In this document: piece by piece, positions 34,474 to 43,561 of the stretch
Layout of the letters: each line of letters begins with the position of its first letter
Numbering within the stretch: the first letter of the stretch is position 1
DNA from: Bacillota bacterium
Lineage (GTDB): Bacteria; Bacillota; UBA4882; UBA10575
Direction of reading: 5' to 3'
DNA length: 64,000 nucleotides
Assembly (NCBI GenBank): GCA_012838955.1
Contig: DUOH01000050.1
Coordinates: 62,001-126,000 of the forward strand
Program-made: the position numbers and the translations under genes
Notes under the pieces: generated by a model
The model's input: only the letters and a program-made list of their open reading frames with translations
What the model was told of the DNA's origin: nothing
The model's database searches: none

Positions 34474-37400
34474 TTATCTGGTATATGCCTTCGCCGCACC
34501 GTCTCTTCTAAAGATCCGGCGTAAAAAGAGACCAAAATCATCCATTAGCGTATAGAGCACCGGGATGACCACCAAGGTTAAGAGAGTGGAGAAAGTCAGC
34601 CCACCGATGATCACTGTAGCCAAGGGCGCTTCCAGTTCCGCGCCTTCACCGATCCCCAAAGCCAAAGGGAACATGCCCAAGATGGTAGTCAGGGTGGTCA
34701 TCAACACCGGACGCAGTCTGGTGGGACCTGCCATCAACACGGCGGACCTGCGATCCATCCCTCTGTTCCGTAAAGTCTCGATATAATCCACAAGGACAAT
34801 CGCGTTATTCACGACAATTCCAGCCAACATAATAAGACCGATCAACCCAACAACGTTCAAAGGACGATTGGTAAGATACAGACTCCAAGTCACCCCAAAG
34901 AACATCAGGGGAATGGAGAGCAAGATGGTGAAGGGGTGCAAGAGTGATTCATATTGGATGGCCATTACCATATACACACAGAGGATGGCGGCCAAGAGAG
35001 CATTAGTCAAGTCGCCAAAGGATTTCTCCATCTCCATGACCTGCCCGCCCTTGGTTAAATTGTACTGAGGCGGTAGAACCAGTTCCTCGGCGAGTAGTTG
35101 GTCGATCTCCCGCTTCACCGAGCCCTGATCCCGCTGATACAAATCAGCACTCACCGTCACATATCTGGTTTGGTGCTTCCGTTGAATCTGCGTTGGTCCG
35201 GTGGTCACCTGAATATCAGCGATGTCGCCCAGGGGAACCATGCTCCCGGTAGGGGTGAGGAGCATCAGGTACTTCAGATCTTCAACATTCTTGCGGTCCT
35301 CTTCTTTCAGAATAACCCGGATATCATATTCATTCCCTGCCAACCGCATCTTCGTAGGGGCGCTACCTTGATATGCGGTGCGTACTGTTGAAGCGATCAT
35401 CGCGCCGGATATCCCGAACAGATTGGCCTTTTCCCTGTTGATCTTGAGATGAACCTCCGGACGTCCTTCATCCAGGGAAGTGGTGACCTCCCGCGTTCCC
35501 TCCACTGAGGCGATTATATCCTTCACTTGCGTACCTAATTCCGCCAACATCTGCAAGTCCGGACCGGAGATCTCATATTCAATGGGTGAACCGCTACCCA
35601 TTCCTCCCCCGTGCATTCCGCTGACTGTCGCAGTAATCTCAGGCATAGTGGCGGCGAACACCCTGATCTCCTCCATAAAATCATTGATGAAACGGGTATG
35701 TTCGTCTTTTAATTTTACCCGGATACTCCCTTCATTGGGGTCGTTGGGAGAAAAGCCAAAACCGGTGCTGCCCACACTGGTGCTGACCGTTTCCACCTCC
35801 GGCCTGCTGAATAAATACTCCTCGAATCTGCGGCAAATCTGGTCCGTTTCTGACAAAACCCATCCGACAGGGAGCTCAAAACTGATTATAACCTCCCCCG
35901 TGAGGCTGGCCGGCATGAACTCCATTTTCAGGCCGGTAAAGAAAGGAACAAATGCCAGAATGAAGCAGATAAACGCCAAAATAACCGTAGTCTTCCGATG
36001 GTGCAACGCTTTGCTCAAAACTCTCCGGTAGAAAGCCTGTACTCTCCCGAGGCGGCTCTCTCCAGCGAAGTCCTCATCCTCCCGAAGCCGTGCCGCTTTA
36101 CTAATGGCCAAAAGTTTGCTGCTTAACATCGGTACTAAAGTTAATGCCACCAAAAGGGAAGCGCCTAAGGAGAAGACCACGGTTAAGGCCATATCATTAA
36201 AGATCTGCGCAGTAATCCCCTCCACAAACAGGATGGGAAGAAAGACCACCATCGTAGTGAGAGTGGAGGCGGTAATGGCCATCGCCACCTCGGAGGTGCC
36301 TTCCCGCGCCGCTGAAATCCGGTCGTAGCCCTCTTGCCGGAACCGATAGATATTCTCCAAAACCACGATAGCGTTGTCAACCAGCATCCCCACGCCCAAA
36401 GCCAATCCACCTAGGGAGATCATGTTTAAAGTCATTCCCTTGAAATAAATCATGGTAAAGGTGGTGATGATCGAGATCGGGATGGAAATTGAAATTACTA
36501 AAGTGCTACGCAGATTGCGTAGGAATAACCAAAGGATTAAGGCGGCCAACAGAGCGCCGATGATCCCGTTTTCAACCACGGTCTTAATGGAAGATTCAAT
36601 AAATTCCGCCTGATCGATGACGATCTGGTAATTAAAAGCCTCCCCCAACTCTTCGTGCAAGGCGGCCAACTCTTCCCTGACCGCTCTGGCCACCAAAACT
36701 GTATTGGCGTCGCTCTCCTTTTGCAGGTTAAGCATTAACCCGGGCCGTCCGTTTAGCCTGCTTTTCGTCTTTTGTTCTTCATAGTCGTCGACTACAGTAG
36801 CGACTTCACTTAAGGTAATGGAACCGCCGCCCGGGAGAGTTAAGCGCAGATCTTTCAAATCCTGCAATGATTTGAAAGCGCCGATACTGCGAATATAGAG
36901 TTCCGTCTTACCCTGCTGCGTGGTACCGCCGGGCATATTCAAGTTTTCGCTCACCAGAGCCTGCTCAATCTGGGAAAGCGTCAATCCGTAAGCTAATAAA
37001 CGCTTCGGATCCACCTCCACCCGAAACTCCCGCGTCAAACCTCCGTTAACACTGACAGACGCCACACCGCCGATACTCTCCAAACGGGGCTTAACGCGAT
37101 CTTCAATGATTTTGGTGGTCAGTTCCAAATCATGGCCACCGCTGACCCCCACAAACATCATGGGCATCATGGAAGGGTCAAACTTGAAGACAATAGGCGC
37201 GCTGACGTCATCCGGAAAGTATGGTTTCACTAAATCTATACGTTCCCGGATGGTAAGGGAGATGTAATCCATATCCGCCCCGTAATTAGCTTCGGCAATA
37301 ATGATACTGGCCTCCGGAGCGCTGAACGAGGTGACTGTCTCAATGTTGGGCACAGCCGCCACCGCTTCTTCCAAGGGGCGGGTAATGATCGTCTCTATCT

Positions 37401-37572
37401 CTTCCGAACCCGCTCCAGGGTAATTAGTAGAAACCGCCACAATGGGAAATTGGATATTCGGATAAAGGTCTAATTTAAGCTTGTTCAAAGATAAGAGACC
37501 GACGAGAACCACCAGGGTAAATAGGATGGCGACTCCCACCGGGCGACGAATGGAGAGGTCGGTAATTTTCAT
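34474..37572 (-). CDS. RND efflux transporter (AcrB/HAE1-like permease)
   Basis: Proton-driven inner-membrane pump of a tripartite efflux system. 1032 residues with the two-fold RND layout: TM1 (VGVAILFTLVVLVGLLSL), first porter loop, a TM2-6 cluster containing GVGMLVDNAIVVLENIYR with the proton-relay Asp, TM7 near 530, second porter loop, and TM8-12 with AGIVVNNAIVLVDYIETLRNRG. Its start overlaps the stop of the adaptor gene. A TolC-type channel in the same operon indicates export across an outer membrane. Confidence 0.95.
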   Translation of the reverse strand: MKITDLSIRRPVGVAILFTLVVLVGLLSLNKLKLDLYPNIQFPIVAVSTNYPGAGSEEIETIITRPLEEAVAAVPNIETVTSFSAPEASIIIAEANYGADMDYISLTIRERIDLVKPYFPDDVSAPIVFKFDPSMMPMMFVGVSGGHDLELTTKIIEDRVKPRLESIGGVASVSVNGGLTREFRVEVDPKRLLAYGLTLSQIEQALVSENLNMPGGTTQQGKTELYIRSIGAFKSLQDLKDLRLTLPGGGSITLSEVATVVDDYEEQKTKSRLNGRPGLMLNLQKESDANTVLVARAVREELAALHEELGEAFNYQIVIDQAEFIESSIKTVVENGIIGALLAALILWLFLRNLRSTLVISISIPISIITTFTMIYFKGMTLNMISLGGLALGVGMLVDNAIVVLENIYRFRQEGYDRISAAREGTSEVAMAITASTLTTMVVFLPILFVEGITAQIFNDMALTVVFSLGASLLVALTLVPMLSSKLLAISKAARLREDEDFAGESRLGRVQAFYRRVLSKALHHRKTTVILAFICFILAFVPFFTGLKMEFMPASLTGEVIISFELPVGWVLSETDQICRRFEEYLFSRPEVETVSTSVGSTGFGFSPNDPNEGSIRVKLKDEHTRFINDFMEEIRVFAATMPEITATVSGMHGGGMGSGSPIEYEISGPDLQMLAELGTQVKDIIASVEGTREVTTSLDEGRPEVHLKINREKANLFGISGAMIASTVRTAYQGSAPTKMRLAGNEYDIRVILKEEDRKNVEDLKYLMLLTPTGSMVPLGDIADIQVTTGPTQIQRKHQTRYVTVSADLYQRDQGSVKREIDQLLAEELVLPPQYNLTKGGQVMEMEKSFGDLTNALLAAILCVYMVMAIQYESLLHPFTILLSIPLMFFGVTWSLYLTNRPLNVVGLIGLIMLAGIVVNNAIVLVDYIETLRNRGMDRRSAVLMAGPTRLRPVLMTTLTTILGMFPLALGIGEGAELEAPLATVIIGGLTFSTLLTLVVIPVLYTLMDDFGLFLRRIFRRDGAAKAYTR

Positions 37573-38858
37573 TATTTCACCTCCACCAAAACGCCGTCAG
37601 TCAAGTAGTGTTGACCGGAGACTACAATCAGATCGCCTGGTTTTATCCCGGATGTGATCTCAACAGCTTTTCCATCATCAACTCCGGTGGTAACAGTTTT
37701 CACGCGCGCCCGGCCATCTTCCACCACATAGACTATTTTTTCACCGCTATATTCAATAACCGCCTCTCTCGGCGCCACCGGATTGGCCGGGTTACTCTCC
37801 CGCACCACGAAGAAGGCCTCGCCCACCATCCCGCCTTTTAGTTTCTCAGAGGCGTTTTCCAAAGCGATCTTAAACTCATAGGTTCTCAGTTGCGGATCAA
37901 CCATACTGCTTAATACGGATAGATCCCCGTTGATATACTCAACTTCGCCGTTGGTCCGCACGGATACACTCACCGTCTGACCGACGGATAAAGCATTGAC
38001 CATGCTTTGACCTACATAACCTACGGCATTAACCTTGCTCAAATCAGCCAAGCCAACCACTGGCACTCCCGGAGCAGCCATCTCTCCCTCGCTGATCTTG
38101 ATCATGGTCACATATCCGCTGAAAGGCGCGGTTAATCTAGCTTTCTCCAGTTGACTCTCGGCAATCTCCAGAGCGACGGCAGCCTGTTTGACTTGGGCCT
38201 CAGCTACTTCCAGCGTTTCTTTGCTAGCGCCTTGTTTCGCCAAGGACAGACTTTCTTCCGCTACCCGTGCTTGGGCGACGGCCGAGTTATAGGCGGCGAC
38301 CGCCGAATCGTATTGCTGCTTGGAGATTAATTCTTCTTCATATAGCTTCTTCATGCGCTCCAGGTTCTTGGCTTGCAGCTCCAAATTGGCCTGGGCCTGT
38401 TTTAATTGGGCCTCGCTGATCTGAATATTCTCCGGACGGCTACCCGCTTTTATATTGGCCAAATTCGCCTTTGCCACTTGCAGAGCGCTCTCTGCTTGCT
38501 TAATCTGATTCCTGATATTCACCTCATCCAACTGGATTAAAAGTTCTCCCTTGCTCACCTTATCGCCAAGTTCCACCGGAACGCGCTTAACTGTTCCACC
38601 CAACTCAAAGGAGAGGTTTGTTTGCTGCGCCGCTTGAATTGTCACCGGTACCCGAGTTACTTCAGCAATCCTCGCGCCCTGGGCAACCTGGATCTTCACA
38701 GAGATGGCCTTCTCCGCTGCTCCGGCGTGAGCTTGACCCGCCTCCTTCTTCCCACACCCGGTCAGCAGGAGGGAGAGAGCGGCCAGCACCAAGAGACTTC
38801 CTGTCAAAAACAGAGAATTATTGAGCACCCGGTTTTTTTTCAAGTCATTCTTATTCAC
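37572..38858 (-). CDS. RND efflux periplasmic adaptor lipoprotein
   Basis: Membrane fusion protein linking the RND pump and TolC. GTG start at 38858 behind GGGAGGTAA, overlapping the tolC stop by 8 nt. Lipobox LLTGCGKK predicts a lipid-anchored Cys near residue 36. A barrel/lipoyl half-motif (VKRVPVELGDKVSKGELLIQLD), a long helical hairpin of Ala/Gln-rich coiled coil (~residues 100-230), the second lipoyl half (APFSGYVTMIKISEGEMAAPGVPVVGLAD), and beta-barrel and membrane-proximal domains follow. About 428 residues, typical length. Confidence 0.93.
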   Translation of the reverse strand: MNKNDLKKNRVLNNSLFLTGSLLVLAALSLLLTGCGKKEAGQAHAGAAEKAISVKIQVAQGARIAEVTRVPVTIQAAQQTNLSFELGGTVKRVPVELGDKVSKGELLIQLDEVNIRNQIKQAESALQVAKANLANIKAGSRPENIQISEAQLKQAQANLELQAKNLERMKKLYEEELISKQQYDSAVAAYNSAVAQARVAEESLSLAKQGASKETLEVAEAQVKQAAVALEIAESQLEKARLTAPFSGYVTMIKISEGEMAAPGVPVVGLADLSKVNAVGYVGQSMVNALSVGQTVSVSVRTNGEVEYINGDLSVLSSMVDPQLRTYEFKIALENASEKLKGGMVGEAFFVVRESNPANPVAPREAVIEYSGEKIVYVVEDGRARVKTVTTGVDDGKAVEITSGIKPGDLIVVSGQHYLTDGVLVEVK

Positions 38859-40245
38859 TGATCTTACCTCCCTTAGCGTTCCCAACCCGGTATTGACCTA
38901 AAGCCTTTTCCAGTTTCAGTTCGCTTAAAAACAGATCATACCTGGTGTTTAAATCATTAACCCTTGCTTGTTCCAAAGCGATTTGCGCTTCATTAACTTC
39001 CTGGGCCGTACCGACCCCAACCTCAAACCGTTTCGTGGCGAGCAGCGCGTTCTCTTCAGCCAGTGTCAAGCCTAAAGCAGTTAATTCCAGTCTTTGCTGC
39101 GCTTCCGCCAACGCTAGTGTGGCCTGTTTGATCTCGAGTTTGGCGCCTTGCACCGCCAGCTTTAATCCTTCTTCCGCATTTTTCAGCCCTTCCTTCGCTG
39201 CTTTCACCGCATTCCACGTCTTTCCGTTCAGCGGCGGCGACCAGCTTAAGCCGAGAGTAATGGTTTCACCAGGATCATCAAAGACAAACCCGTCAGCGCC
39301 GCTCTGTGAGTATTGCACATTTAGATAGGCCACAGGATAGTAACCGGCGCTGGCCATCTTCACTCCGTATTCGGCGATCTCTACAGTAACTTGGCTGGCC
39401 AACAAATCTAAGCGTTCCCGCAAGATCTGTTCTTCACTGGACTCAACCTGAGGGGTAATCCCTTGAGGCTCAAGAAAGCCTGGATCTTCAATTAAGCGAA
39501 GTTCTGTGTTTTGATCCATCCCGATACTGTTTTTAAAGGCAGCCATGGACATTTGCCTTCCGTTCTCCACTTGTAATAGATTCTGTCTGGCTTGCGCCAC
39601 CGCCAACTCCATCTGTAAAACCTGGTTCTTCGTGAACAGTCCGGCTTCATAGTGAGCCTTGGCGATCTCCAGATTCCGTTGGGCTTGGGCCAAGGAGCTC
39701 TCTGCAATCTTCACCAGCTTTGCGGTTTTGATCGACTCCAGGAAGGAGCTGGTCACGGAGAAGGCCAATTCTTGTCTGGCCTTTTCATAATCGAGTTTAT
39801 TCAGATAAGCGTTGCGTTCCGCAATTTTATAACCCAACCAGACTGGGGCGGCAAAGATGCTCTGTGTAATATCGACAGAGGTCATATAAGGGGTTTCCTT
39901 CGGATCTTGAAGACTTCCCGGTGGTACGATGTTTAGTGCTTCAAGATAATCATTCATACCAGCCATGAAATTCGTTCCCCCGTCCACGTAATTGAGGCCC
40001 ACATTTACCTGGGGCAAAAACTCCCCTCCTGCCTCCCTCTTCTTCGCCTCCGCTTGTTCCAGTGTGTGCTCGGCAATTTTCAGAGTAGAACTATGTTCCA
40101 AAGCGTAATGAATGGCAGCCGCCAAATCCATCTCCACTATCTCCTGGCTCAATGCCACAGAGGGGCTAATAACTATACCCGCTATAATAAGCACTGAAAT
40201 CACCAATGCGCATCCGCGCCTAATCAGTGATGTAGACTTCCTCAC
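38851..40245 (-). CDS. TolC family outer-membrane efflux protein
   Basis: 464 residues with a Sec signal peptide (CALVISVLIIAGIVISPSVALSQ) and two repeated outer-membrane-efflux domains made of long helices and short strands: LEQAEAKKREAGGEFLPQVNVGLNY in the first and ERLDLLASQVTVEIAEYGVKMASAGYYPVAYLNVQYS in the second. The repeat, with FEVGVGTAQEVNEAQIALEQARV, is diagnostic of TolC. GTG start behind GGAGG. First gene of the operon. A TolC homolog is only useful in a cell with an outer membrane. Confidence 0.92.
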   Translation of the reverse strand: MRKSTSLIRRGCALVISVLIIAGIVISPSVALSQEIVEMDLAAAIHYALEHSSTLKIAEHTLEQAEAKKREAGGEFLPQVNVGLNYVDGGTNFMAGMNDYLEALNIVPPGSLQDPKETPYMTSVDITQSIFAAPVWLGYKIAERNAYLNKLDYEKARQELAFSVTSSFLESIKTAKLVKIAESSLAQAQRNLEIAKAHYEAGLFTKNQVLQMELAVAQARQNLLQVENGRQMSMAAFKNSIGMDQNTELRLIEDPGFLEPQGITPQVESSEEQILRERLDLLASQVTVEIAEYGVKMASAGYYPVAYLNVQYSQSGADGFVFDDPGETITLGLSWSPPLNGKTWNAVKAAKEGLKNAEEGLKLAVQGAKLEIKQATLALAEAQQRLELTALGLTLAEENALLATKRFEVGVGTAQEVNEAQIALEQARVNDLNTRYDLFLSELKLEKALGQYRVGNAKGGKISE

Positions 40246-40355
40246 TCTTTCCTTACCTCCTATATACCAGATTTTCGGGACATTCCTTTCCCGGCTGGTT
40301 TTTGTTATATATACTCTCCCTACTGTTCGCTCTCTGCGACCAACAGTTCAATTTT

Positions 40356-40592
40356 TTATTCATTCGCCACCTCTCGCCGCTCCTCTCCCTGTGGTTCAAA
40401 CTTTAAAATATCACCGGGCTGACATGCCAGCTCCCTACAGAGCGCCTCCAAGGTGGAAAAACGGATGGCTTTTGCTTTGTTATTCTTTAAAATAGAAAGA
40501 TTGGCCATGGTAATTCCCACCCGATCCGCTAAATCAGTAAGTGACATTTTTCGCTCTACCAGCATCCGGTCGAGATGCACAATTATACTCAC
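40356..40592 (-). CDS. Small XRE-type HTH regulator (YozG-like)
   Basis: 78 residues: MSIIVHLDRMLVERKMSLTDLADRVGITMANLSILKNNKAKAIRFSTLEALCRELACQPGDIL, abbreviated here, is the Cro/CI-type helix-turn-helix of the YozG family. Such regulators typically sit downstream of a DUF2975 membrane protein, as here. It may bind the AT-rich repeats at the promoter of the DUF2975 gene (41470-41530). The tail is acidic and basic without a further domain. Confidence 0.88.
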   Translation of the reverse strand: MSIIVHLDRMLVERKMSLTDLADRVGITMANLSILKNNKAKAIRFSTLEALCRELACQPGDILKFEPQGEERREVANE

Positions 40593-40788
40593 TTGGGCTA
40601 CCTCCTTAGAACACGTAATCCACTCCCATGCCTATCCAATCTACGGCCCATCAAGATATGGCAGACTACTATCTCGACTGAGAAGATAAATCTTCACCAG
40701 TCTCTACATATACTTGTCCCAAACCGCTCAGCGCTGTAGTTGCCCTTGTTATGTCCGCTCTTGTTCTCATGAGCGCTGCGGAGACGGA

Positions 40789-41376
40789 CTAAATAGTCAG
40801 GTTTTGATCCTCTTTAATTTCGGTCCCTTCTTTTAAGACTTCCGCCAGGACTAATACGGATAAACCCGCGAGCAGAGCAGGGAAGTTCAATCCGAAATCC
40901 GGGACAAGTCGCATGCCTTGGATCATAACGTGTTGTACTACGAAATACCCGATCAGATACTCCACGATTGACTGTAAAACTGCGCCCACTAAAACGATTA
41001 CACCGATTTTTCTGACCCGTAGCACGTTTTCTTTGACGAATGGCTCTTCCTTTACTAGATTGGAGAAGATCTTCCTTAATTGATACAAAATAAATAACGA
41101 CACCGCAATAAAACAGATCGCCGAGCCGAAAACTGCTACAATAGTAACCCGGGGGAGGGGTCTCACTGTCACCATCCGCAGATCAATAAAGAACTTCAAC
41201 CCTGGCGCTTGAAAAGAAAAGTCCTTCATGAGTTGTGGAAGTATCTCAGAGCCATGGATGGCGAAGAAAAACAATCCCAGGAGTAAAATACCACCGAGAA
41301 TTAGATTAAAGTACCATGCGATGTTACAGGCAATCCTTAGAAAAGACGAGATTGAATTCTTTCCCAGATACCGCAT
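40789..41376 (-). CDS. DUF2975 membrane protein
   Basis: 195 residues with four hydrophobic segments (IAWYFNLILGGILLLGLFFF, VAVFGSAICFIAVSLFILYQL, GVIVLVGAVLQSIVEYLIGYFVV, LLAGLSVLVLAEVLKEG). The loop KEEPFVKENVLRVRKIG between TM2 and TM3 is characteristic of DUF2975/YoaS-like proteins, which are paired with YozG-type regulators. Function unknown. GGAGGAG precedes the ATG. The regulator follows 196 nt downstream on the same strand. Confidence 0.85.
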   Translation of the reverse strand: MRYLGKNSISSFLRIACNIAWYFNLILGGILLLGLFFFAIHGSEILPQLMKDFSFQAPGLKFFIDLRMVTVRPLPRVTIVAVFGSAICFIAVSLFILYQLRKIFSNLVKEEPFVKENVLRVRKIGVIVLVGAVLQSIVEYLIGYFVVQHVMIQGMRLVPDFGLNFPALLAGLSVLVLAEVLKEGTEIKEDQNLTI

Positions 41377-41446
41377 TAAGACTCCTCCTTACCATCAACA
41401 CCTGTATTTTCTTGAAGTCTCCCTTTTTTCCTCAAATACCGTATAT

Positions 41447-41476
41447 AGGATAACAGAACGTCCTGGCGTTTGTCAA
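41447..41476 (-). promoter_or_regulatory. SigA-type promoter of the DUF2975-HTH unit with adjacent AT-rich repeats
   Basis: TTGACA (41476-41471), 18-nt spacer, TATCCT (41452-41447). Directly upstream of the -35 (41477-41525) TTTATTG occurs three times, including TTATTGTTAACCGATAATAA and TTATTGTTTCTCAATAA, both with dyad symmetry. These are candidate operators. Confidence 0.6.
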
Positions 41477-41534
41477 TAAAATTTTATTGAGAAACAATAA
41501 ATTATTATCGGTTAACAATAAATTTACATAAGAA

Positions 41535-41562
41535 GACGCCAATCGAAAGATCGATTGGCGTC
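41535..41562 (-). terminator. Hairpin between DUF3307 and DUF2975 genes
   Basis: GACGCCAATCG / CGATTGGCGTC, 11-bp stem with 6-nt loop. The minus-strand tail TTCTTAT is only moderately T-rich. Probably ends the satD-DUF3307 transcript. Confidence 0.6.
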
Positions 41563-41687
41563 CCTAGAAGAAAGGCCCGGTACTTAGTGGACATATGTAA
41601 TTATTCAGCAGAACATGACTAAGAGCCGCACCGCCTGTAATCTGGCTGTCTATTTCCAACTACCCTCCATTTCCCGGAAGCGAATTG

Positions 41688-42491
41688 CTAAGCCAGGCAG
41701 GACAGTAAATAGCGCAATCCCACCCCGCCCATAATCCCCAGCAGCACACTTAATAAAGTACCGGTCAGATAATACTCGGCAAAATCCTTCTGATTTAACT
41801 CATTGAATCTTGCAATTGATTTGGCGGTGAAGACAAAGGCGACCGCGCCGATGGAGTTCAGAGCAGTAAAGGTGATAATCAACGCTCTTTCTAGCATTCC
41901 TAAGTAACAACCGACTTTTTTGATCTCAGCCACCTCGTCTCCGGTCAAGGCAGGCTGATCTTCCCGGTTTCTTAGGGAAAATAGCGGTAGATCAAGCACC
42001 TTCTTTATAAAGATCGCGCCCCCATAGACTACTGAGGTATACACGATTAAGGTTAGAAGCGCTTTTTCAGCAGACAATCCCTGACAGAAAAGCTCCCAAA
42101 CGGCTACGGCTTTGGGAAACAAAAGACCGGAGGCGGCGGTCTGCACCCATTTATTGCCGGTGAATTCGGTCACTCCCCAGAAAATATAGATTAAGACAAG
42201 ATGAACGCCTTGATCCAACAGAAAAAGGGGAAGATCCGTTCTCTCCTCCGCAGTGAAAAGGTTTTTGATTAGATCCACGAGGATGTGGAGGAGAGAAAAC
42301 AGGAGGAGGGCGAGGAGCAATTCCAAGCTGAAATAAGGCAAAAACAAGACCACATAGGTCAGAAAGACAATAAGCAAATGTTTGACAAAACCCCGGCACC
42401 GGAAGGCGCTCTTCTCCGCACAGATCCGGTGGGTTTGAAAGAGAAAATCCGCCACTATATGTCCGAGTATGAGCAGGAATAAGCTGTTCAA
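41688..42491 (-). CDS. DUF3307 membrane protein
   Basis: 267 residues, TTG start with AAAGGAG 9 nt upstream. N-terminal SLFLLILGHIVADFLFQTHRIC and LLFSLLHILVDLIKN (GHIxADF and HxxxDxxK) are the DUF3307 signature, with six or more membrane segments. These proteins are found next to SatD-like regulators, as here; their biochemical role is not known. The conserved His/Asp residues face the membrane and could bind metal. The leader carries the same two-site operator as satD. Confidence 0.85.
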   Translation of the reverse strand: MNSLFLLILGHIVADFLFQTHRICAEKSAFRCRGFVKHLLIVFLTYVVLFLPYFSLELLLALLLFSLLHILVDLIKNLFTAEERTDLPLFLLDQGVHLVLIYIFWGVTEFTGNKWVQTAASGLLFPKAVAVWELFCQGLSAEKALLTLIVYTSVVYGGAIFIKKVLDLPLFSLRNREDQPALTGDEVAEIKKVGCYLGMLERALIITFTALNSIGAVAFVFTAKSIARFNELNQKDFAEYYLTGTLLSVLLGIMGGVGLRYLLSCLA

Positions 42492-42505
42492 TTAAGTCAG
42501 CTCCT

Positions 42506-42554
42506 TTCACCATAAAAAGGGTTAATTCATTGGTTTCACCATGTTATGGGTGAA
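42506..42554 (-). promoter_or_regulatory. Two-site operator in front of the DUF3307 gene
   Basis: TTCACC-N8-GGTTAA (42506-42525) and TTCACC-N8-GGTGAA (42535-42554), start to start 29 bp. The same pair with the same 29-bp offset is found before satD (43259-43307). Confidence 0.75.
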
Positions 42555-42606
42555 TTAATGCACGGGCGCCGATAGTTTCACTAAAATAGTATATAAATTA
42601 AATTTC

Positions 42607-43254
42607 TCAACCCGACGAAACCCGGATCAGTTCACTGACGAACTCCTGATATTCCTCTTCCACCGCTTTTACCACCTGCCATCTGGCGGCCACACACCGC
42701 TTTTCCACGTTCTGAAAGGCGATTCCCAACTGCTCGGCGGTTTTTTTGAGGGTTCCCGTTTTTTCGTATAAATGAATGGCCTCCCATTGTTGCGCAGTCC
42801 ATTTATCCTGAATCAGATCGAGGAGTCGTAAGATAGGTGTGACGCCCTTCTCCAATAAGGAGTTTTCCGTGCGGAGCCTGGTCTTCTCCCACCTTTTTTC
42901 CTTGATCTCATCAAGTGCTTCCCTGGCTAGATGGAAAGCTTCCCCATTCATCGCCCAAGAATCCGCTGGATTAACCGGAGTAGAGATCCGGCCAACCCCG
43001 ATTCCGATCCGGATGGCCAAGGGAAAAAACCTGTACCGAAGCTTTCTTAAGATCGGCAAGAGATTTTCGGGGGATCTGAGCACCCCCTGTGCTTCATCAC
43101 CCCTGGAGAGGGAGAACTTAACGACTACATCTTCTTTGATCTCGTCATTAAAAAACTCGAGCCGTTCTTGGATTTGTAACACTTCCTCCGGGCGATAGAA
43201 TCTTCTTTTGGAATCAATAATATCAGCAGTAAGTACCGTGTAAGTTACGTCCAT
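42607..43254 (-). CDS. SatD family protein (predicted regulator)
   Basis: 215 residues from the ATG at 43254 (GGGGTG 6 nt upstream). SatD-family features: TVLTADIIDSKR at the start, then SRGDEAQGVL, LRYRFFPLAIRIGIGVGRIST with a cyclase-like strand pattern, and NGEAFHLAREALDEIK. The C-terminal ~60 residues (WEAIHLYEKTGTLKKTAEQLGIAFQNVEKRCVAARW) form a helix-turn-helix, so DNA binding is likely. It is followed by its usual partner, a DUF3307 membrane protein. The shared operator upstream of both genes suggests SatD autoregulates the pair; this is inference. Confidence 0.82.
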   Translation of the reverse strand: MDVTYTVLTADIIDSKRRFYRPEEVLQIQERLEFFNDEIKEDVVVKFSLSRGDEAQGVLRSPENLLPILRKLRYRFFPLAIRIGIGVGRISTPVNPADSWAMNGEAFHLAREALDEIKEKRWEKTRLRTENSLLEKGVTPILRLLDLIQDKWTAQQWEAIHLYEKTGTLKKTAEQLGIAFQNVEKRCVAARWQVVKAVEEEYQEFVSELIRVSSG

Positions 43255-43258
43255 ATAA

Positions 43259-43307
43259 TTCACCCCATAAACGGTTAATCGTATATATTCACCCTAATTA
43301 TGGTGTA
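43259..43307 (-). promoter_or_regulatory. Two-site operator in front of satD
   Basis: TTCACC-N8-GGTTAA (43259-43278) and TTCACC-N8-GGTGTA (43288-43307), offset 29 bp. The proximal TTCACC (GGTGAA on the minus strand) overlaps the ribosome site. The distal spacer holds a CATAAT that could be a -10. Confidence 0.75.
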
Positions 43308-43430
43308 TAATTCGTCCTTATTCTCTATTTTCCTCCTATTATTGCCAACTTTTACCTATCATATGCGAAACCAGCCGCCAATCTTCACTTGACTGGAGAA
43401 ACTCTAAATAGCGATGAACTCTTTCCATCA

Positions 43431-43459
43431 AAAAAAGCAGCAATGGTGGCTGCTTTTTT
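43431..43459 (-). terminator. Terminator of the trp operon
   Basis: GCAGC / GCTGC stem with 7-nt loop flanked by A6 and T6-7, working on either strand; about 103 nt after the trpA stop. Confidence 0.85.
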
Positions 43460-43561
43460 AAGTGATCCGAGGTCCAGATTAGAACGGTTTTTTAATACGA
43501 ACTGCGCCATTTTCTCTAATCCTTTCGGTACAATCTGATGACAGTCCCTGCCTTCCACTGT

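Larger units (their letters stand above)
43255..43561. other. Intergenic region between trpA and satD
   Basis: No gene seen. Contains the satD operator pair (43259-43307) and the trp operon terminator (43431-43459). Confidence 0.6.

Noticed and set aside
40669-40770. 33-codon frame between the DUF2975 and HTH genes
   Set aside because: No ribosome site and no recognisable features.
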